From Pseudidiomarina gelatinasegens (GTDB taxonomy: Bacteria > Pseudomonadota > Gammaproteobacteria > Enterobacterales > Alteromonadaceae), in assembly GCF_004025325.1 (NCBI RefSeq), contig NZ_RSFE01000007.1, positions 1 to 64,000 of the forward strand: a stretch of DNA of 64,000 bases, written 5' to 3'. Shown piece after piece: positions 51,568 to 61,177 of the stretch (position 1 is its first letter; every line of letters starts with the position of its first letter). Position numbers and translations under genes: made by a program. The notes under the pieces are model-generated. The model did not search any database. It saw nothing but the letters and a program-made list of their open reading frames with translations, and was not told the origin of the DNA.

Positions 51568-52889
51568 GCAACGGCTTCGCTGGTGCGGGCTTCTAACGGT
51601 CTGCGCCAGACGATCATTGCAATTGCAACGCCAGCCAGAATAAAACAGTAGCCTGTGTGAACACTCACTTCTAACGGCGAAAGCCCGAAGCTGGCGCCCA
51701 TTAGTAGCGCCTGCGCCCCGTAGGGCAAGGCACCTTGTACAACGCATGCAAATATATCCAGCAAACTGGCACTTTGGCGGGGCGCTAGATTCCCTTCTTC
51801 GGCCAAGCGTTTACTGACTTCACCGGAAAGTAAAATGGTCACGGTGTTGTTGGCTACGGCGAAGTTGGTGAGCCCGGTTAAAGCGGCGATACCAAACGCA
51901 GCCCGCTGCTGTTTATGTTTGAATAAACGGCCGGTGACTGCGCTGACGGTATTGGCTAAGAACTTCAAACCGCCTTGCTGACGGATGAGTGCCGACAGCC
52001 CCCCAATAAGCAGCGAGAGCAAGAAAATTTCTTGCATGCTGGTGAAGCCTTCGTAAACATCTTTGCTAAATGCCACCCATTCGTAGCCAACCGTGAACAT
52101 GCCAAAAGCAGCCGCTAGAATGATACCCAGAGTGAGCACAGCAAATACGTTCAGCCCCATTACGGCGAGCACAATGATGAAGAAATACGGAAGGCTCAAC
52201 CACAAGTTTGCTTCGGGAATCTTAGGTGGCACTGCGCCGGTGTCGTAGGTAAGTAACCAAATAATCGTGATGGCGGCAGCGGGCAATGAAATTTTAAGGT
52301 TGGCTTTAAATTTGTCACTCATCTCACAGCCTTGCGTGCGCGTCGCGGCAATTGTTGTGTCAGAAATAAAAGACAAGTTATCACCGAACATGGCACCACT
52401 GACTAATACCCCAGCTAGCAAGGCCAAGTCGATCTCGGCAGCTTCGCCTAAGCCAAGCGCTACGGGTGCGAGTGCGGCCAGTGTGCCCATTGATGTGCCC
52501 ATAGCGGTTGAGACCACTGCAGCTATAATGAACAAGCCAGGCAATAAGAATTGCGGCGGAATGATGTTTAGCCCTAATGCCACCATTGCGTCGACACCAC
52601 CCGTTGCTGCCGCAACCGTGGAAAAGGCGCCTGCTAACAGGTAAATCATGCACATGGTGACAATGTTGCGCTCACCAACGCCAGCGACAAAGGTGTCAAT
52701 GCGTTGCTCGAATGCCTGTTTGCTTAGCAGCACGCCTAAAATAATGGCCGGTAAAATAGCGACAGGGCTGGCGAGTTGATAAAACGCATAGTCGACACCT
52801 GCTTGTTGGAAATAGATCCCGGTGCCAAGAAACAGCGTAAGAAATAAACCAAGAGGCAGAAGGGCCTTGGCACTGGCTGGCTGTGTCAT
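51564..52889 (-). CDS. metT: NhaC-family transporter, probable methionine transporter MetT
   Basis: 441 residues with about 12 membrane segments. [19 protein letters not shown] near 178 and F-A-V-A-N-N-T-V-T near 345 are NhaC superfamily features. NhaC proteins are usually named sodium/proton antiporters. Here three MetJ-like boxes lie 32-55 bases before the start codon, and regulon studies in Vibrio and Shewanella assigned MetJ-controlled NhaC members as the methionine transporter MetT. I therefore prefer methionine uptake. The function is inferred from family plus regulation; no residue shows substrate choice. AAGGA precedes the ATG. Confidence 0.78.
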   Translation of the reverse strand: MTQPASAKALLPLGLFLTLFLGTGIYFQQAGVDYAFYQLASPVAILPAIILGVLLSKQAFEQRIDTFVAGVGERNIVTMCMIYLLAGAFSTVAAATGGVDAMVALGLNIIPPQFLLPGLFIIAAVVSTAMGTSMGTLAALAPVALGLGEAAEIDLALLAGVLVSGAMFGDNLSFISDTTIAATRTQGCEMSDKFKANLKISLPAAAITIIWLLTYDTGAVPPKIPEANLWLSLPYFFIIVLAVMGLNVFAVLTLGIILAAAFGMFTVGYEWVAFSKDVYEGFTSMQEIFLLSLLIGGLSALIRQQGGLKFLANTVSAVTGRLFKHKQQRAAFGIAALTGLTNFAVANNTVTILLSGEVSKRLAEEGNLAPRQSASLLDIFACVVQGALPYGAQALLMGASFGLSPLEVSVHTGYCFILAGVAIAMIVWRRPLEARTSEAVA

Positions 52890-52920
52890 AAAAATCCTTG
52901 CAATGGTTATGTTGTTATTT

Positions 52921-52944
52921 AGACGTCCAGAAGTTTATATGTCT
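52921..52944 (-). promoter_or_regulatory. Three tandem MetJ boxes before the NhaC-family transporter
   Basis: On the plus strand AGACGTCC, AGAAGTTT and ATATGTCT are contiguous; read towards the gene they are AGACATAT, AAACTTCT and GGACGTCT, matching AGACGTCT at 6, 6 and 7 of 8. The array lies in the 129-base gap between this gene and the divergent GNAT-nitrilase gene, so it could affect both. Confidence 0.75.
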
Positions 52945-53018
52945 TATCTTGACGTTGCAAGCACCGCGTAGAACGCTTACCTTTATTCAAGTTGTACACA
53001 GAACACCAAAGGATGTCT

Positions 53019-54542
53019 ATGAGCCCGGATGAACTTCATTTACAGTTGCGTAATCTTCGCAAAGACGATTACCCCCAGTTAAAAGCATTAATGGATAAAG
53101 TCTATCCAGACATTGGTGGCGCTTGGGGCGAACACACGATTTTAAAATTAATCAATGAGTTCGCAGAAGGACAAATTTGCCTGGAAGATAATGGGCAATT
53201 GGTGGGCGTTGCGTTAACTGTGAAAGTTAAATACGCACGCTTCAGTAACCCGCATACCTATGATGATTTGATGGATGCGCGGGAGAATATTCTTAATGAT
53301 CGCAAAGGCGATGCTATTTACGGTTTGGATGTACTGATTCATCCGGACTATCGGGGCTATCGTCTCGGTCGACGTCTTTATGATGCGCGTAAAGAGTTGT
53401 GCCGACAATCGAACCTAAAAGCCATCTTGGCCGGTGGTCGCATTGTCAATTTCCATAAATACGCCGATGAGATGACACCGGGCCAGTACATTGAGGCCGT
53501 GCATCGTCGTGAAATTTATGACCCGATTTTAACCTTCCAACTCGCCAACGATTTCACCGTGAAGCGCTTGCTGGGTAAATACTTACCTGAAGATAAACGC
53601 TCGGTAGGTTTTGCCACCTTGTTGGAGTGGAATAACTTTTTATACGAGCCATCGGATAACATCCTCGGCTCACGTATCCGCAATGTTCGTGTGGGTGCGC
53701 TGCAGTGGCAAATGCGTGAAATTGACTCGGTTGAAGAAATGCTGCGCCAAGTAGAATATTTCGTTGATGCCATTTCAAGTTACCAAAGCGATTTCGCGGT
53801 ATTCCCTGAGTTCTTTAATGCGCCGTTAATGGGTTTAACTGATCAGAGCCAGCAAAAGGATGCGATTCGCTTCTTGGCGGGGTTCACCGAACGTTTTAAA
53901 CGTGAAATGTCGCAAATGGCGGTGAGCTATAACGTCAATATTATTACTGGGTCGATGCCGATTAATGAAGACGATGTGATTTATAACGCATCGTATTTGT
54001 GCCGTCGTGACGGCACCATTGAAGAGCAACGCAAAATCCATGTTACGCCCCATGAAAAACGCGATTGGGTCATCGAAGGTGGCGATCATGTGCAGGTATT
54101 TGATACCGATGCCGGCAAAATTGGCATCCTGATCTGTTACGACGTGGAATTTCCGGAACTGGGTCGCCTGATGGCCGATGAAGGCTTAGAAATTTTGTTT
54201 GTGCCGTTTTGGACCGATACGCGCAATGCTTATTTGCGTGTTCGTCACTGTGCACAAGCGCGTGCCGTAGAAAACGAATGTTACGTGGTTACTTGTGGCA
54301 GTGTGGGTAATTTGCCGCAGGTTGAAAGTTTAGACGTGCAGTATGCGCAGTCGGCAGTATTCTCACCGTCCGACTTTGCGTTTCCCTACGATGCTATCTT
54401 GGCTGAAACCACAGCCAACACGGAGCAACTTATATTCTCTGATCTCAATTTAGATGAATTGCGTTACTTACATCATGAAGGCTCGGTGACGAATCTGAAG
54501 GATCGTCGCACCGATATTTATGAAGTGACACGAAAGTGGTAG
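53019..54542 (+). CDS. GNAT acetyltransferase fused to a carbon-nitrogen hydrolase
   Basis: 507 residues from the ATG at 53019, with AAAGG six bases before it. Residues of about 5-190 are a GNAT domain, including L-D-V-L-I-H-P-D-Y-R-G-Y-R-L-G-R-R-L-Y-D that carries the acetyl-CoA loop. Residues of about 225-500 are a nitrilase-superfamily domain with the Glu in F-P-E-F-F-N-A-P, Lys in R-K-I-H-V-T-P and Cys in L-I-C-Y-D-V-E-F-P-E. All catalytic residues look intact. Such fusions are known as bifunctional GNAT/carbon-nitrogen hydrolases, with no firm substrate. The acyl-CoA ligase gene 54 bases downstream may share the transcript. Confidence 0.88.
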   Translation: MSPDELHLQLRNLRKDDYPQLKALMDKVYPDIGGAWGEHTILKLINEFAEGQICLEDNGQLVGVALTVKVKYARFSNPHTYDDLMDARENILNDRKGDAIYGLDVLIHPDYRGYRLGRRLYDARKELCRQSNLKAILAGGRIVNFHKYADEMTPGQYIEAVHRREIYDPILTFQLANDFTVKRLLGKYLPEDKRSVGFATLLEWNNFLYEPSDNILGSRIRNVRVGALQWQMREIDSVEEMLRQVEYFVDAISSYQSDFAVFPEFFNAPLMGLTDQSQQKDAIRFLAGFTERFKREMSQMAVSYNVNIITGSMPINEDDVIYNASYLCRRDGTIEEQRKIHVTPHEKRDWVIEGGDHVQVFDTDAGKIGILICYDVEFPELGRLMADEGLEILFVPFWTDTRNAYLRVRHCAQARAVENECYVVTCGSVGNLPQVESLDVQYAQSAVFSPSDFAFPYDAILAETTANTEQLIFSDLNLDELRYLHHEGSVTNLKDRRTDIYEVTRKW

Positions 54543-54596
54543 AACAATAAAAAGACAAGAATACATAACAAGAATACAGAACAACAAGGAACCATT

Positions 54597-56252
54597 ATGC
54601 CGGTAAAACTCTTAAAACCGACGGAAGACGCCTACGAGTACCCGTTACTCATTAAGCAATTGTTGTTATCAAGCCAGCGTTACGGTGGTGACAATGAAAT
54701 TGTAGGGGGTAACAACGGCCAGCGTTTCAGCTATCGTGAATTTAATGAGCGTGTGTGCCGTCTTGCTAATGTATTGACAGAAGCGGGTGTGAAAGCCGGC
54801 GACGTGGTTGCTGTACTCGACTGGGATACGCCACGGTACTTGGAATGTTTCTTCGCAATTCCAATGATTGGCGCGGTTCTGCATACAGTGAACGTGCGTT
54901 TGGCCCCAGAACAAATTGTGTACACCATGAATCATGCCGAAGACAAACTGGTACTGGCGCATGACGATTTCTTGCCGTTATTGGCGAAAGTGAAGCATGA
55001 ACTCATGACGGTTGAGAAATTCATTCAATTAAGTGATTCAGATACACCCAGCGAAGCGCCGCTTAAAACTGCGGGCGAATATGAAGAGTTATTACGTAAA
55101 GCGCTGCCCGACTTTGATTTCCCTGATTTTGATGAGAACGCAATCGCTACAACCTTCTACACCACGGGTACCACGGGTAATCCGAAAGGGGTTTATTTCT
55201 CCCACCGTCAACTGGTGTTGCACACCATGACTTTGGCTGCGACCACTTCAATGAATGACAACATGCAATTGATGCAGTCATCCAGCGTGTATATGCCAAT
55301 AACACCTATGTTTCATGTGCACGCATGGGGCGTTCCTTATGTCGCGACCATGATGGGTTTGAAGCAGGTTTATCCGGGGCGCTACGAGCCAGCAACCCTG
55401 TTGAAACTATTCATGACCGAGAAGGTGACTTTCTCACATTGTGTGCCAACTATTTTGCAGATGGTATTAAGCAGTGAAAAAGCCAAGGCCATCGACTTCA
55501 GCGGCTGGCAGGTATTGATAGGCGGCAGCGCATTAACCGCTGGGTTGGCAAGCGCAGCGTTGGAGCGTGGTATAGAAATTTATACCGGCTACGGCATGTC
55601 AGAAACCTGTCCATTGTTGAGCACAACCTGGATGCCACTCCATGCATCGGAGTTCAGCCATGATGAGCAAGTTGCTGAACGTATTAAAACTGGCCGACCG
55701 GTACCTTTTGTGAATATGCGTATTATTGACAGCAATGGGCGCTTTTTACCGCATGATGGCGAAGCCATGGGGGAGGTTGTGGTGCGTACGCCGTGGCTTA
55801 CTCAAGGTTATTTAAAGGAACCGGATAAGAGTAAAGAGCTGTGGGCAAATGGTTGGATGCACACCGGCGATGTTGGAACCATTGATAGCAGTTACACGTT
55901 ACAGATCCGTGACCGCATCAAAGATGTGATTAAAACCGGCGGCGAGTGGGTGTCATCGCTAGACATCGAAAATCTAATTAGTAAGCATCAGGATATTGAA
56001 TTAGCGGCTGTTATTGGGTTGCCGGATGATGAATGGGGCGAGCGTCCACACGCTTTAGTAACCGTTCGTGCTGGCGCTCAAGTTGACCATCAAGCAGTGG
56101 TGGCGCATATGCAGCAATATGTTGATGAAGGGTTGATTGAGAAGTGGGCTATTCCAGACACGGTAAAAGTCGTGGACGAAATTCCACGTACCAGTGTCGG
56201 GAAAATTGATAAGAAAGTGATTCGAGAAATGCTTAAGAAAAACGCCCAATAA
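54597..56252 (+). CDS. Fatty-acid CoA ligase (AMP-binding family)
   Basis: 551 residues of the acyl-adenylate family. The ATP motif Y-T-T-G-T-T-G-N-P-K-G-V-Y-F-S-H is near 188-203, Y-T-G-Y-G-M-S-E-T near 330, H-T-G-D-V-G near 424 and the catalytic Lys in P-R-T-S-V-G-K-I-D-K-K near 533. It activates a medium- or long-chain fatty acid to its CoA ester via acyl-AMP. AAGGAAC precedes the ATG. The stop codon lies in the loop of the terminator, so the gene ends its transcript. It follows the GNAT-nitrilase gene in the same direction. Confidence 0.92.
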   Translation: MPVKLLKPTEDAYEYPLLIKQLLLSSQRYGGDNEIVGGNNGQRFSYREFNERVCRLANVLTEAGVKAGDVVAVLDWDTPRYLECFFAIPMIGAVLHTVNVRLAPEQIVYTMNHAEDKLVLAHDDFLPLLAKVKHELMTVEKFIQLSDSDTPSEAPLKTAGEYEELLRKALPDFDFPDFDENAIATTFYTTGTTGNPKGVYFSHRQLVLHTMTLAATTSMNDNMQLMQSSSVYMPITPMFHVHAWGVPYVATMMGLKQVYPGRYEPATLLKLFMTEKVTFSHCVPTILQMVLSSEKAKAIDFSGWQVLIGGSALTAGLASAALERGIEIYTGYGMSETCPLLSTTWMPLHASEFSHDEQVAERIKTGRPVPFVNMRIIDSNGRFLPHDGEAMGEVVVRTPWLTQGYLKEPDKSKELWANGWMHTGDVGTIDSSYTLQIRDRIKDVIKTGGEWVSSLDIENLISKHQDIELAAVIGLPDDEWGERPHALVTVRAGAQVDHQAVVAHMQQYVDEGLIEKWAIPDTVKVVDEIPRTSVGKIDKKVIREMLKKNAQ

Positions 56253-56264
56253 AGGGCGTTTTTT
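56238..56264 (+). terminator. Rho-independent terminator overlapping the CoA ligase stop
   Basis: AAAAACGCCC (56238-56247) pairs with GGGCGTTTTT (56254-56263) around AATAAA, and the run continues with T. The stop codon TAA (56250-56252) is in the loop. It may also slow leftward transcription, although the A-run side is shorter. Confidence 0.88.
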
Positions 56265-56289
56265 CTTCGTATCTTAACGAGTGTTTTGC

Positions 56290-57582
56290 TTACTTCGTGT
56301 TGGCGTAGTCAAACACCCAGTTCACATAAAGCTCGGTACCTACTTTAAGTGCATCTTCGTCTGCGTAGAAGTACGGCGAATGGTTACTTGGCGCTTCAGC
56401 AGGGTTTTGGCCGTCAGGCGTGATTCCCAAAAACACGAATAACCCAGGCACTTCAAGCGCAAAAAATGAAAAGTCCTCTGCGCCAGTAACTAAGGCATTC
56501 ACCTTCACGTTATCCGCACCAGCAACGCGTTGCATGGTTGGCAGCATTTGACGTGTTAGCTCCGGGTTATTAATAGTGACTGGGTAGCCTTCATCAATGT
56601 GTACGTGCGCTTCAGCACCGCTCGCTTTCGCGGTCATTTCTGCGGTGGTTTTCAGATTTTCAAAAATCTGTGCACGATTGCCCATATCAAAATTACGAAT
56701 GGTACCTTCCAGATAGACTTCATCCGGAATGATGTTGTTGCGCACGCCGCCTTCCACAATTCCGAAGCTCACCACTGCAGGTGCTTTGGTGATATCCACT
56801 TGGCGTGAAATGATACTTTGCGTGTTACTGATAATCTGACCCGCGGCGACAATTGGATCCACTCCACCCCAAGGGCGTGAACCATGCGTTTGGCGACCTT
56901 TAACATTAATCTCAAAGCGATCAGAAGAGGCCATTAATGGGCCTTCGCGATAACCGATTTCACCGGTGTTACCAGCAGACCATACGTGAATACCAAACAC
57001 GGCTTCAGGAGCATATTGCTTGAATAAGCCCTCTTTCAACATCAGCTCTGCACCACCTTCTTCATCTGCAGGCGCGCCTTCCTCTGCGGGCTGAAAGATA
57101 AACACAACATTTCCAGCAAGCTGGTCACGCATAGCTGTTAGTTTTTCTGCGGCACCCATCAACATGGCAACGTGTAAATCGTGCCCACATGCGTGCATAA
57201 CGCCAACTTCTTTGCCTCGGTATTCAGACACCGCTTTTGACGCGAACGGTACATCGGTGAGTTCAACAACCGGCAAGGCGTCCATGTCAGCGCGTAACGC
57301 GATGGTTGGGCCAGGCTTGCCACCTTTCAGCAGGCCAACAACGCCGGTATGGGCAACACCGGTTTGAACTTCAAGGCCCAGCTCTTCTAGGTGCGCTGTG
57401 ATGACTTTTGCGGTGCGGAATTCACGATTACTTAATTCTGGATGTTGGTGCAAATCGCGACGCCACTCGATGATTTTCTGTTCAAGTTGCGCATTAATTT
57501 TGACTGTTTCTTGTGCTTGGGCTGCGCCAAAAAGTGAGCTGGCTGCGGCGACTAACGCCAAGCTAATTGCTGTACGTTTCAT
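56290..57582 (-). CDS. Exported M20 family amidohydrolase/peptidase
   Basis: 430 residues with a signal peptide (MKRTAISLALVAAASSLFG then A-Q-A). The M20D catalytic domain has W-R-R-D-L-H-Q-H-P-E-L-S near 40, A-L-R-A-D-M-D-A-L-P-V near 95, M-H-A-C-G-H-D-L-H near 128 and P-A-E-E-G near 164, which supply metal ligands and the catalytic Glu. A lid domain follows at about 205-320. It should hydrolyse N-acyl amino acids or hippurate-like amides in the periplasm. AAAGGGA precedes the ATG. It is probably monocistronic and continues the theme of external peptide use. Confidence 0.92.
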   Translation of the reverse strand: MKRTAISLALVAAASSLFGAAQAQETVKINAQLEQKIIEWRRDLHQHPELSNREFRTAKVITAHLEELGLEVQTGVAHTGVVGLLKGGKPGPTIALRADMDALPVVELTDVPFASKAVSEYRGKEVGVMHACGHDLHVAMLMGAAEKLTAMRDQLAGNVVFIFQPAEEGAPADEEGGAELMLKEGLFKQYAPEAVFGIHVWSAGNTGEIGYREGPLMASSDRFEINVKGRQTHGSRPWGGVDPIVAAGQIISNTQSIISRQVDITKAPAVVSFGIVEGGVRNNIIPDEVYLEGTIRNFDMGNRAQIFENLKTTAEMTAKASGAEAHVHIDEGYPVTINNPELTRQMLPTMQRVAGADNVKVNALVTGAEDFSFFALEVPGLFVFLGITPDGQNPAEAPSNHSPYFYADEDALKVGTELYVNWVFDYANTK

Positions 57583-57683
57583 GAATTGATCCCTTTGGGT
57601 TTCTAACGATGTGTAGCAATGAGTATGCCGCTTTTTTCATCACAATGCCAAGCTACACCTTGGTCGAATATCGCGCAGGAAAG

Positions 57684-58322
57684 TTAAAGCGTCGAAATGC
57701 TGGCGGGTAAATCTAGAAAATGTTCGTAAGCGGGCCAAGGTACTTCAATATCGATAAGGGCATTGGCGTAAGTGAACTGTAATTTCCAGGCATGCAAATG
57801 CAAGTGCTGCGCAGGTTCACCACCGTAGCGTTTATCGCCGCAAATGGGAACGCCCAAACTTTTTAACGCCACGCGTAACTGATGGGTACGCCCAGTAATC
57901 GGCTTTAAAACATAATAACGATAACCAGGCTTCAGCGAGTAACTCATAAACCGGGTTTGAGCTGGGTTGTCATGGGTATGCAGCAATCGCCAGTTGCCAC
58001 GACGTACGTTCTGCATGTCGCCACTTACCAATCCTTGCTTTTTCTTCGGCTTGCCGGCACTAATGGCCAAGTAGAACTTTTGCACGGCGCGCTGAGCGAA
58101 AAGCTCACTCAAGGCAGCTGCAGCGGCCTGATTCCGAGCCACCAACAAGGCTCCCGATGTTGGCGTGTCAAGCCGGTGCACGGGCCACAGAGGCTCGTTT
58201 AGTTGCTCGCTGAGCTGATGTACAACACTGCGCTCGTCATCGTTGGCATGCATAGGCGCACCAGCAGGTTTATCCAGCACATAGAAATCTGGGTGGTGAA
58301 ACACTATGGTTAACTCACGCAT
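57684..58322 (-). CDS. RluA-type RNA pseudouridine synthase
   Basis: 212 residues, a single catalytic domain without an S4 domain. The active-site motif H-R-L-D-T-P-T-S-G begins near 48 with the catalytic Asp, K-P-A-G-A-P-M-H is near 18, and G-R-T-H-Q-L-R-V near 141 is the second conserved box. It isomerises uridine to pseudouridine in an RNA. The short form without S4 resembles the TIGR01621 group; the target RNA is not evident. It is divergent from trmH, 48 bases apart. Confidence 0.9.
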   Translation of the reverse strand: MRELTIVFHHPDFYVLDKPAGAPMHANDDERSVVHQLSEQLNEPLWPVHRLDTPTSGALLVARNQAAAAALSELFAQRAVQKFYLAISAGKPKKKQGLVSGDMQNVRRGNWRLLHTHDNPAQTRFMSYSLKPGYRYYVLKPITGRTHQLRVALKSLGVPICGDKRYGGEPAQHLHLHAWKLQFTYANALIDIEVPWPAYEHFLDLPASISTL

Positions 58323-58370
58323 GCCGTTATACTTGCCTTAAGTTTGAGTGAAAAACTGTTGGAAATCATC

Positions 58371-59057
58371 ATGTCGCCGGAGCGCTTCGCACGAATTTCA
58401 CAATTGTTAGATAAGCGTCAGGCTGATCTTACGTTGTGTTTAGAGAGTGTCCACAAAAATCATAACTTAGCTGCGCTTGTGCGCACTGCGGATGCTGTTG
58501 GCATCCATGAAGTACACGCTATTTGGTACGAGCAAGCGTTGCGCATTAAGCGTGGTGCGGCCGTTGGTAGTGAAAAGTGGGTGAAAGTTCACCATCACAA
58601 TGGCCTTGATCCTGCGATTAACCAACTTCGCGCTGAGGGCAAACAAATTCTGGTTACCAACCTATCGCAACATGCGGTCGACTTTCGAACTATTGATTAT
58701 ACCAAGCCAACGGCCATTATTATGGGCCAAGAGCGCCGCGGTGTAACGCCAGAAGCTATTGCTGCGGCAGACCATGAAATTATTATACCTATGGTGGGCA
58801 TGGCTGAATCACTCAACGTGTCAGTGGCCGCAGCAGTGATTCTGTATGAGGCACAGCGCCAACGCGAAGCCGCGGGTTGTTATCAGCAGTCAACGGTTAG
58901 CGCAGCTGAGCGCGAGCGCGTATTGTTTGAAGGCGGGCATCCTATTTTTGCACGTTTATGTCGGCTCAATGATATTCCCTACCCAAGCTTAGATAAAACC
59001 GGCCAAATTGTTGCCGATGAACAATGGTGGCAACGCATTCGGAGCGCAAAACGATGA
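58371..59057 (+). CDS. trmH: tRNA (guanosine-18-2'-O)-methyltransferase
   Basis: 228 residues from the ATG at 58371, which aligns with the start of E. coli TrmH (M-x-P-x-R-x-A-R-I). A TTG 27 bases earlier is in frame but would add residues absent from the family. The SPOUT signature is N-L-A-A-L-V-R-T-A-D-A-V-G near 31, I-M-G-Q-E-R-R-G-V near 122 and L-N-V-S-V-A-A-A near 155 forming the SAM knot. It methylates the ribose of G18 in tRNA. Its stop overlaps the recG start (ATGA). Confidence 0.95.
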   Translation: MSPERFARISQLLDKRQADLTLCLESVHKNHNLAALVRTADAVGIHEVHAIWYEQALRIKRGAAVGSEKWVKVHHHNGLDPAINQLRAEGKQILVTNLSQHAVDFRTIDYTKPTAIIMGQERRGVTPEAIAAADHEIIIPMVGMAESLNVSVAAAVILYEAQRQREAAGCYQQSTVSAAERERVLFEGGHPIFARLCRLNDIPYPSLDKTGQIVADEQWWQRIRSAKR

Positions 59058-61135
59058 GCGGCGACGGCCTGCACCGAATTCCTATAAGCACACTGAAAGG
59101 TGTGGGGCCCAAGCTACAAACCAAGCTGGCGAAGCTGGGGTTGGTGAATGTGCAGGACGTACTCTTACACTTGCCGTTACGTTATGAAGACCGCTCACGT
59201 ATCTACCCGATTGCAGCTCTGCAACCCGGCACCAGCGCAACGGTCATTGCGGAAGTACTTAAAGCTGAGGTTGCCTATGGCCGCCGTCGCATGCTGAAGG
59301 TGCGGGTGCGCGATGCGAGCGGTGTGTTGAATTTGGTGTTTTTCCAGTTTTCCGCGGCACAGCTTAAGCAGTTTGCACAAGGCACACGTTTGCAGTTATT
59401 CGGCGAGGCGCGTCGCGGTATTAGTGGGCCTGATATGATTCACCCCGAATACAAGATTATTGACGATGAAACACCAAGCCTCGGCGAAGAAGCTCTAACG
59501 CCTGTTTACCCAGCCACCGAAGGCGTTCAGCAAGCTACGTTGCGCAAGCTCAGTGAGCAAGCACTCACCTACTTAAATGATCAAGCGTTGCCAGAGTTGT
59601 TGCCGGAACAATTGCGCCCAGGGGGCTTGAGTTTAGCGCAAGCTATTCGCACCCTGCATCGGCCGCCATTGGACGTGAGCTTGCAACAATTGAGTGAGGG
59701 CACTCACCCTGCGCAAACACGACTTGCTGCAGAAGAATTGCTGGCGCATCAAGTGAGCTTACTCAAGTTACGCGCACTCAAACAGGCGCATAAAGCACGG
59801 GCACTGCATATCAATGAAGAGTTGCAGCAGCAATTTTTGGCACAATTACCCTTTAAACCAACCGCAGCCCAACAACGCGTGGTGCAAGAAATTCAAACCG
59901 ATCTTGCCATGGATTTGCCAATGATGCGGCTGGTTCAAGGCGACGTGGGTTCAGGCAAAACATTGGTTGCAGCACTGGCTGCGCTAACCGCAATTGGGCA
60001 GGGGTTTCAAGTTGCGTTAATGGCACCCACTGAGATACTTGCCGAACAACATGCATTGACGTTTCGGCAATGGCTGCAACCATTAGGTATCCAGGTCGGT
60101 TGGCTGGCGGGTAAACAGAAGGCCAAGGAGCGCCAAGAAAATTTAGCTGCTGTGGCAGCGGGGCGCGTTCAACTGGTGGTGGGCACGCATGCATTATTTC
60201 AAGCCGAAGTGACCTACCACAATTTGGCTCTGGTCATTATCGATGAACAGCACCGGTTTGGGGTGCACCAACGCCTCGAGCTGCGGCAAAAAGGTGTTGA
60301 TCAAGGTTACCAACCCCATCAATTAATTATGACCGCAACCCCTATACCACGGACCTTGGCGATGACGGCCTATGCTGATTTGGCCACCTCAATCATCGAT
60401 GAGCTGCCGCCAGGCCGAACGCCCGTTAAGACCGTGGCCATTCCAGACACGCGGCGCGACCAAGTCATCGATCGTGTAGAACACGTGTGCTCCGATCAAG
60501 GTTTACAAGCGTATTGGGTATGTACGCTGATAGAAGAATCCGAAGCCTTGCAATGCCAAGCGGCGGAAGATACCGCCAGTCAGTTGCAAGAAGCGCTGCC
60601 GAATCTGCGCATTGGCTTGGTTCATGGGCGTTTAAAAAGCCAAGAGAAAGAAGCTGTTATGACTGCTTTTAAGGCGCATGAATTGGATTTGCTGGTTGCG
60701 ACGACGGTTATCGAAGTGGGCGTTGATGTGCCCAATGCAAGTCTGATGATTATTGAAAACCCGGAGCGTTTAGGCTTGGCGCAACTGCATCAATTACGTG
60801 GCCGTGTTGGGCGCGGCGCTGCTGCCAGCCATTGTGTACTGCTGTACCATGCACCGTTGTCTAAAACAGCAACGCAGCGGTTGGCGGTGCTACGTGACAG
60901 CAGTGATGGCTTCGTGATTGCGCAGCGCGATCTTGAGCTGCGTGGACCGGGCGAGCTGCTCGGCCAGAAGCAAACCGGATTGACCGAAATGAAGGTTGCC
61001 GACCTGGTAAAACACAGTCACTTGGTGGACCAAGTACACGAATTAGCCCAGACCATTTGGGCGCGCTATCCACAAACTGCAGATGCTTTGATCTTGCGCT
61101 GGTTACCGCGCCGCGACCACTACGCCCAAGCATGA
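59054..61135 (+). CDS. recG: ATP-dependent DNA helicase RecG
   Basis: 693 residues from the ATG at 59054, identical in length to E. coli RecG. The wedge domain (to about 150) includes L-K-G-V-G-P-K-L; the helicase core has Walker A G-D-V-G-S-G-K-T near 297-304, D-E-Q-H in place of D-E-x-H near 398, and motif VI Q-L-H-Q-L-R-G-R-V-G-R-G near 580. It remodels stalled forks and Holliday junctions. It overlaps trmH by 4 bases, an order shared with E. coli, where spoT-trmH-recG are contiguous; here spoT lies separately about 8 kb upstream. Confidence 0.96.
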   Translation: MSGDGLHRIPISTLKGVGPKLQTKLAKLGLVNVQDVLLHLPLRYEDRSRIYPIAALQPGTSATVIAEVLKAEVAYGRRRMLKVRVRDASGVLNLVFFQFSAAQLKQFAQGTRLQLFGEARRGISGPDMIHPEYKIIDDETPSLGEEALTPVYPATEGVQQATLRKLSEQALTYLNDQALPELLPEQLRPGGLSLAQAIRTLHRPPLDVSLQQLSEGTHPAQTRLAAEELLAHQVSLLKLRALKQAHKARALHINEELQQQFLAQLPFKPTAAQQRVVQEIQTDLAMDLPMMRLVQGDVGSGKTLVAALAALTAIGQGFQVALMAPTEILAEQHALTFRQWLQPLGIQVGWLAGKQKAKERQENLAAVAAGRVQLVVGTHALFQAEVTYHNLALVIIDEQHRFGVHQRLELRQKGVDQGYQPHQLIMTATPIPRTLAMTAYADLATSIIDELPPGRTPVKTVAIPDTRRDQVIDRVEHVCSDQGLQAYWVCTLIEESEALQCQAAEDTASQLQEALPNLRIGLVHGRLKSQEKEAVMTAFKAHELDLLVATTVIEVGVDVPNASLMIIENPERLGLAQLHQLRGRVGRGAAASHCVLLYHAPLSKTATQRLAVLRDSSDGFVIAQRDLELRGPGELLGQKQTGLTEMKVADLVKHSHLVDQVHELAQTIWARYPQTADALILRWLPRRDHYAQA

Positions 61136-61177
61136 TTTCGTAGTACACTAGCGCGAGATGTTCAAAAAGGTTTAAAC

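Noticed and set aside
51564-52889. Sodium/proton antiporter NhaC as the function of this gene
   Set aside because: Three MetJ-like boxes directly upstream fit methionine transport better. The family name alone does not decide the substrate.
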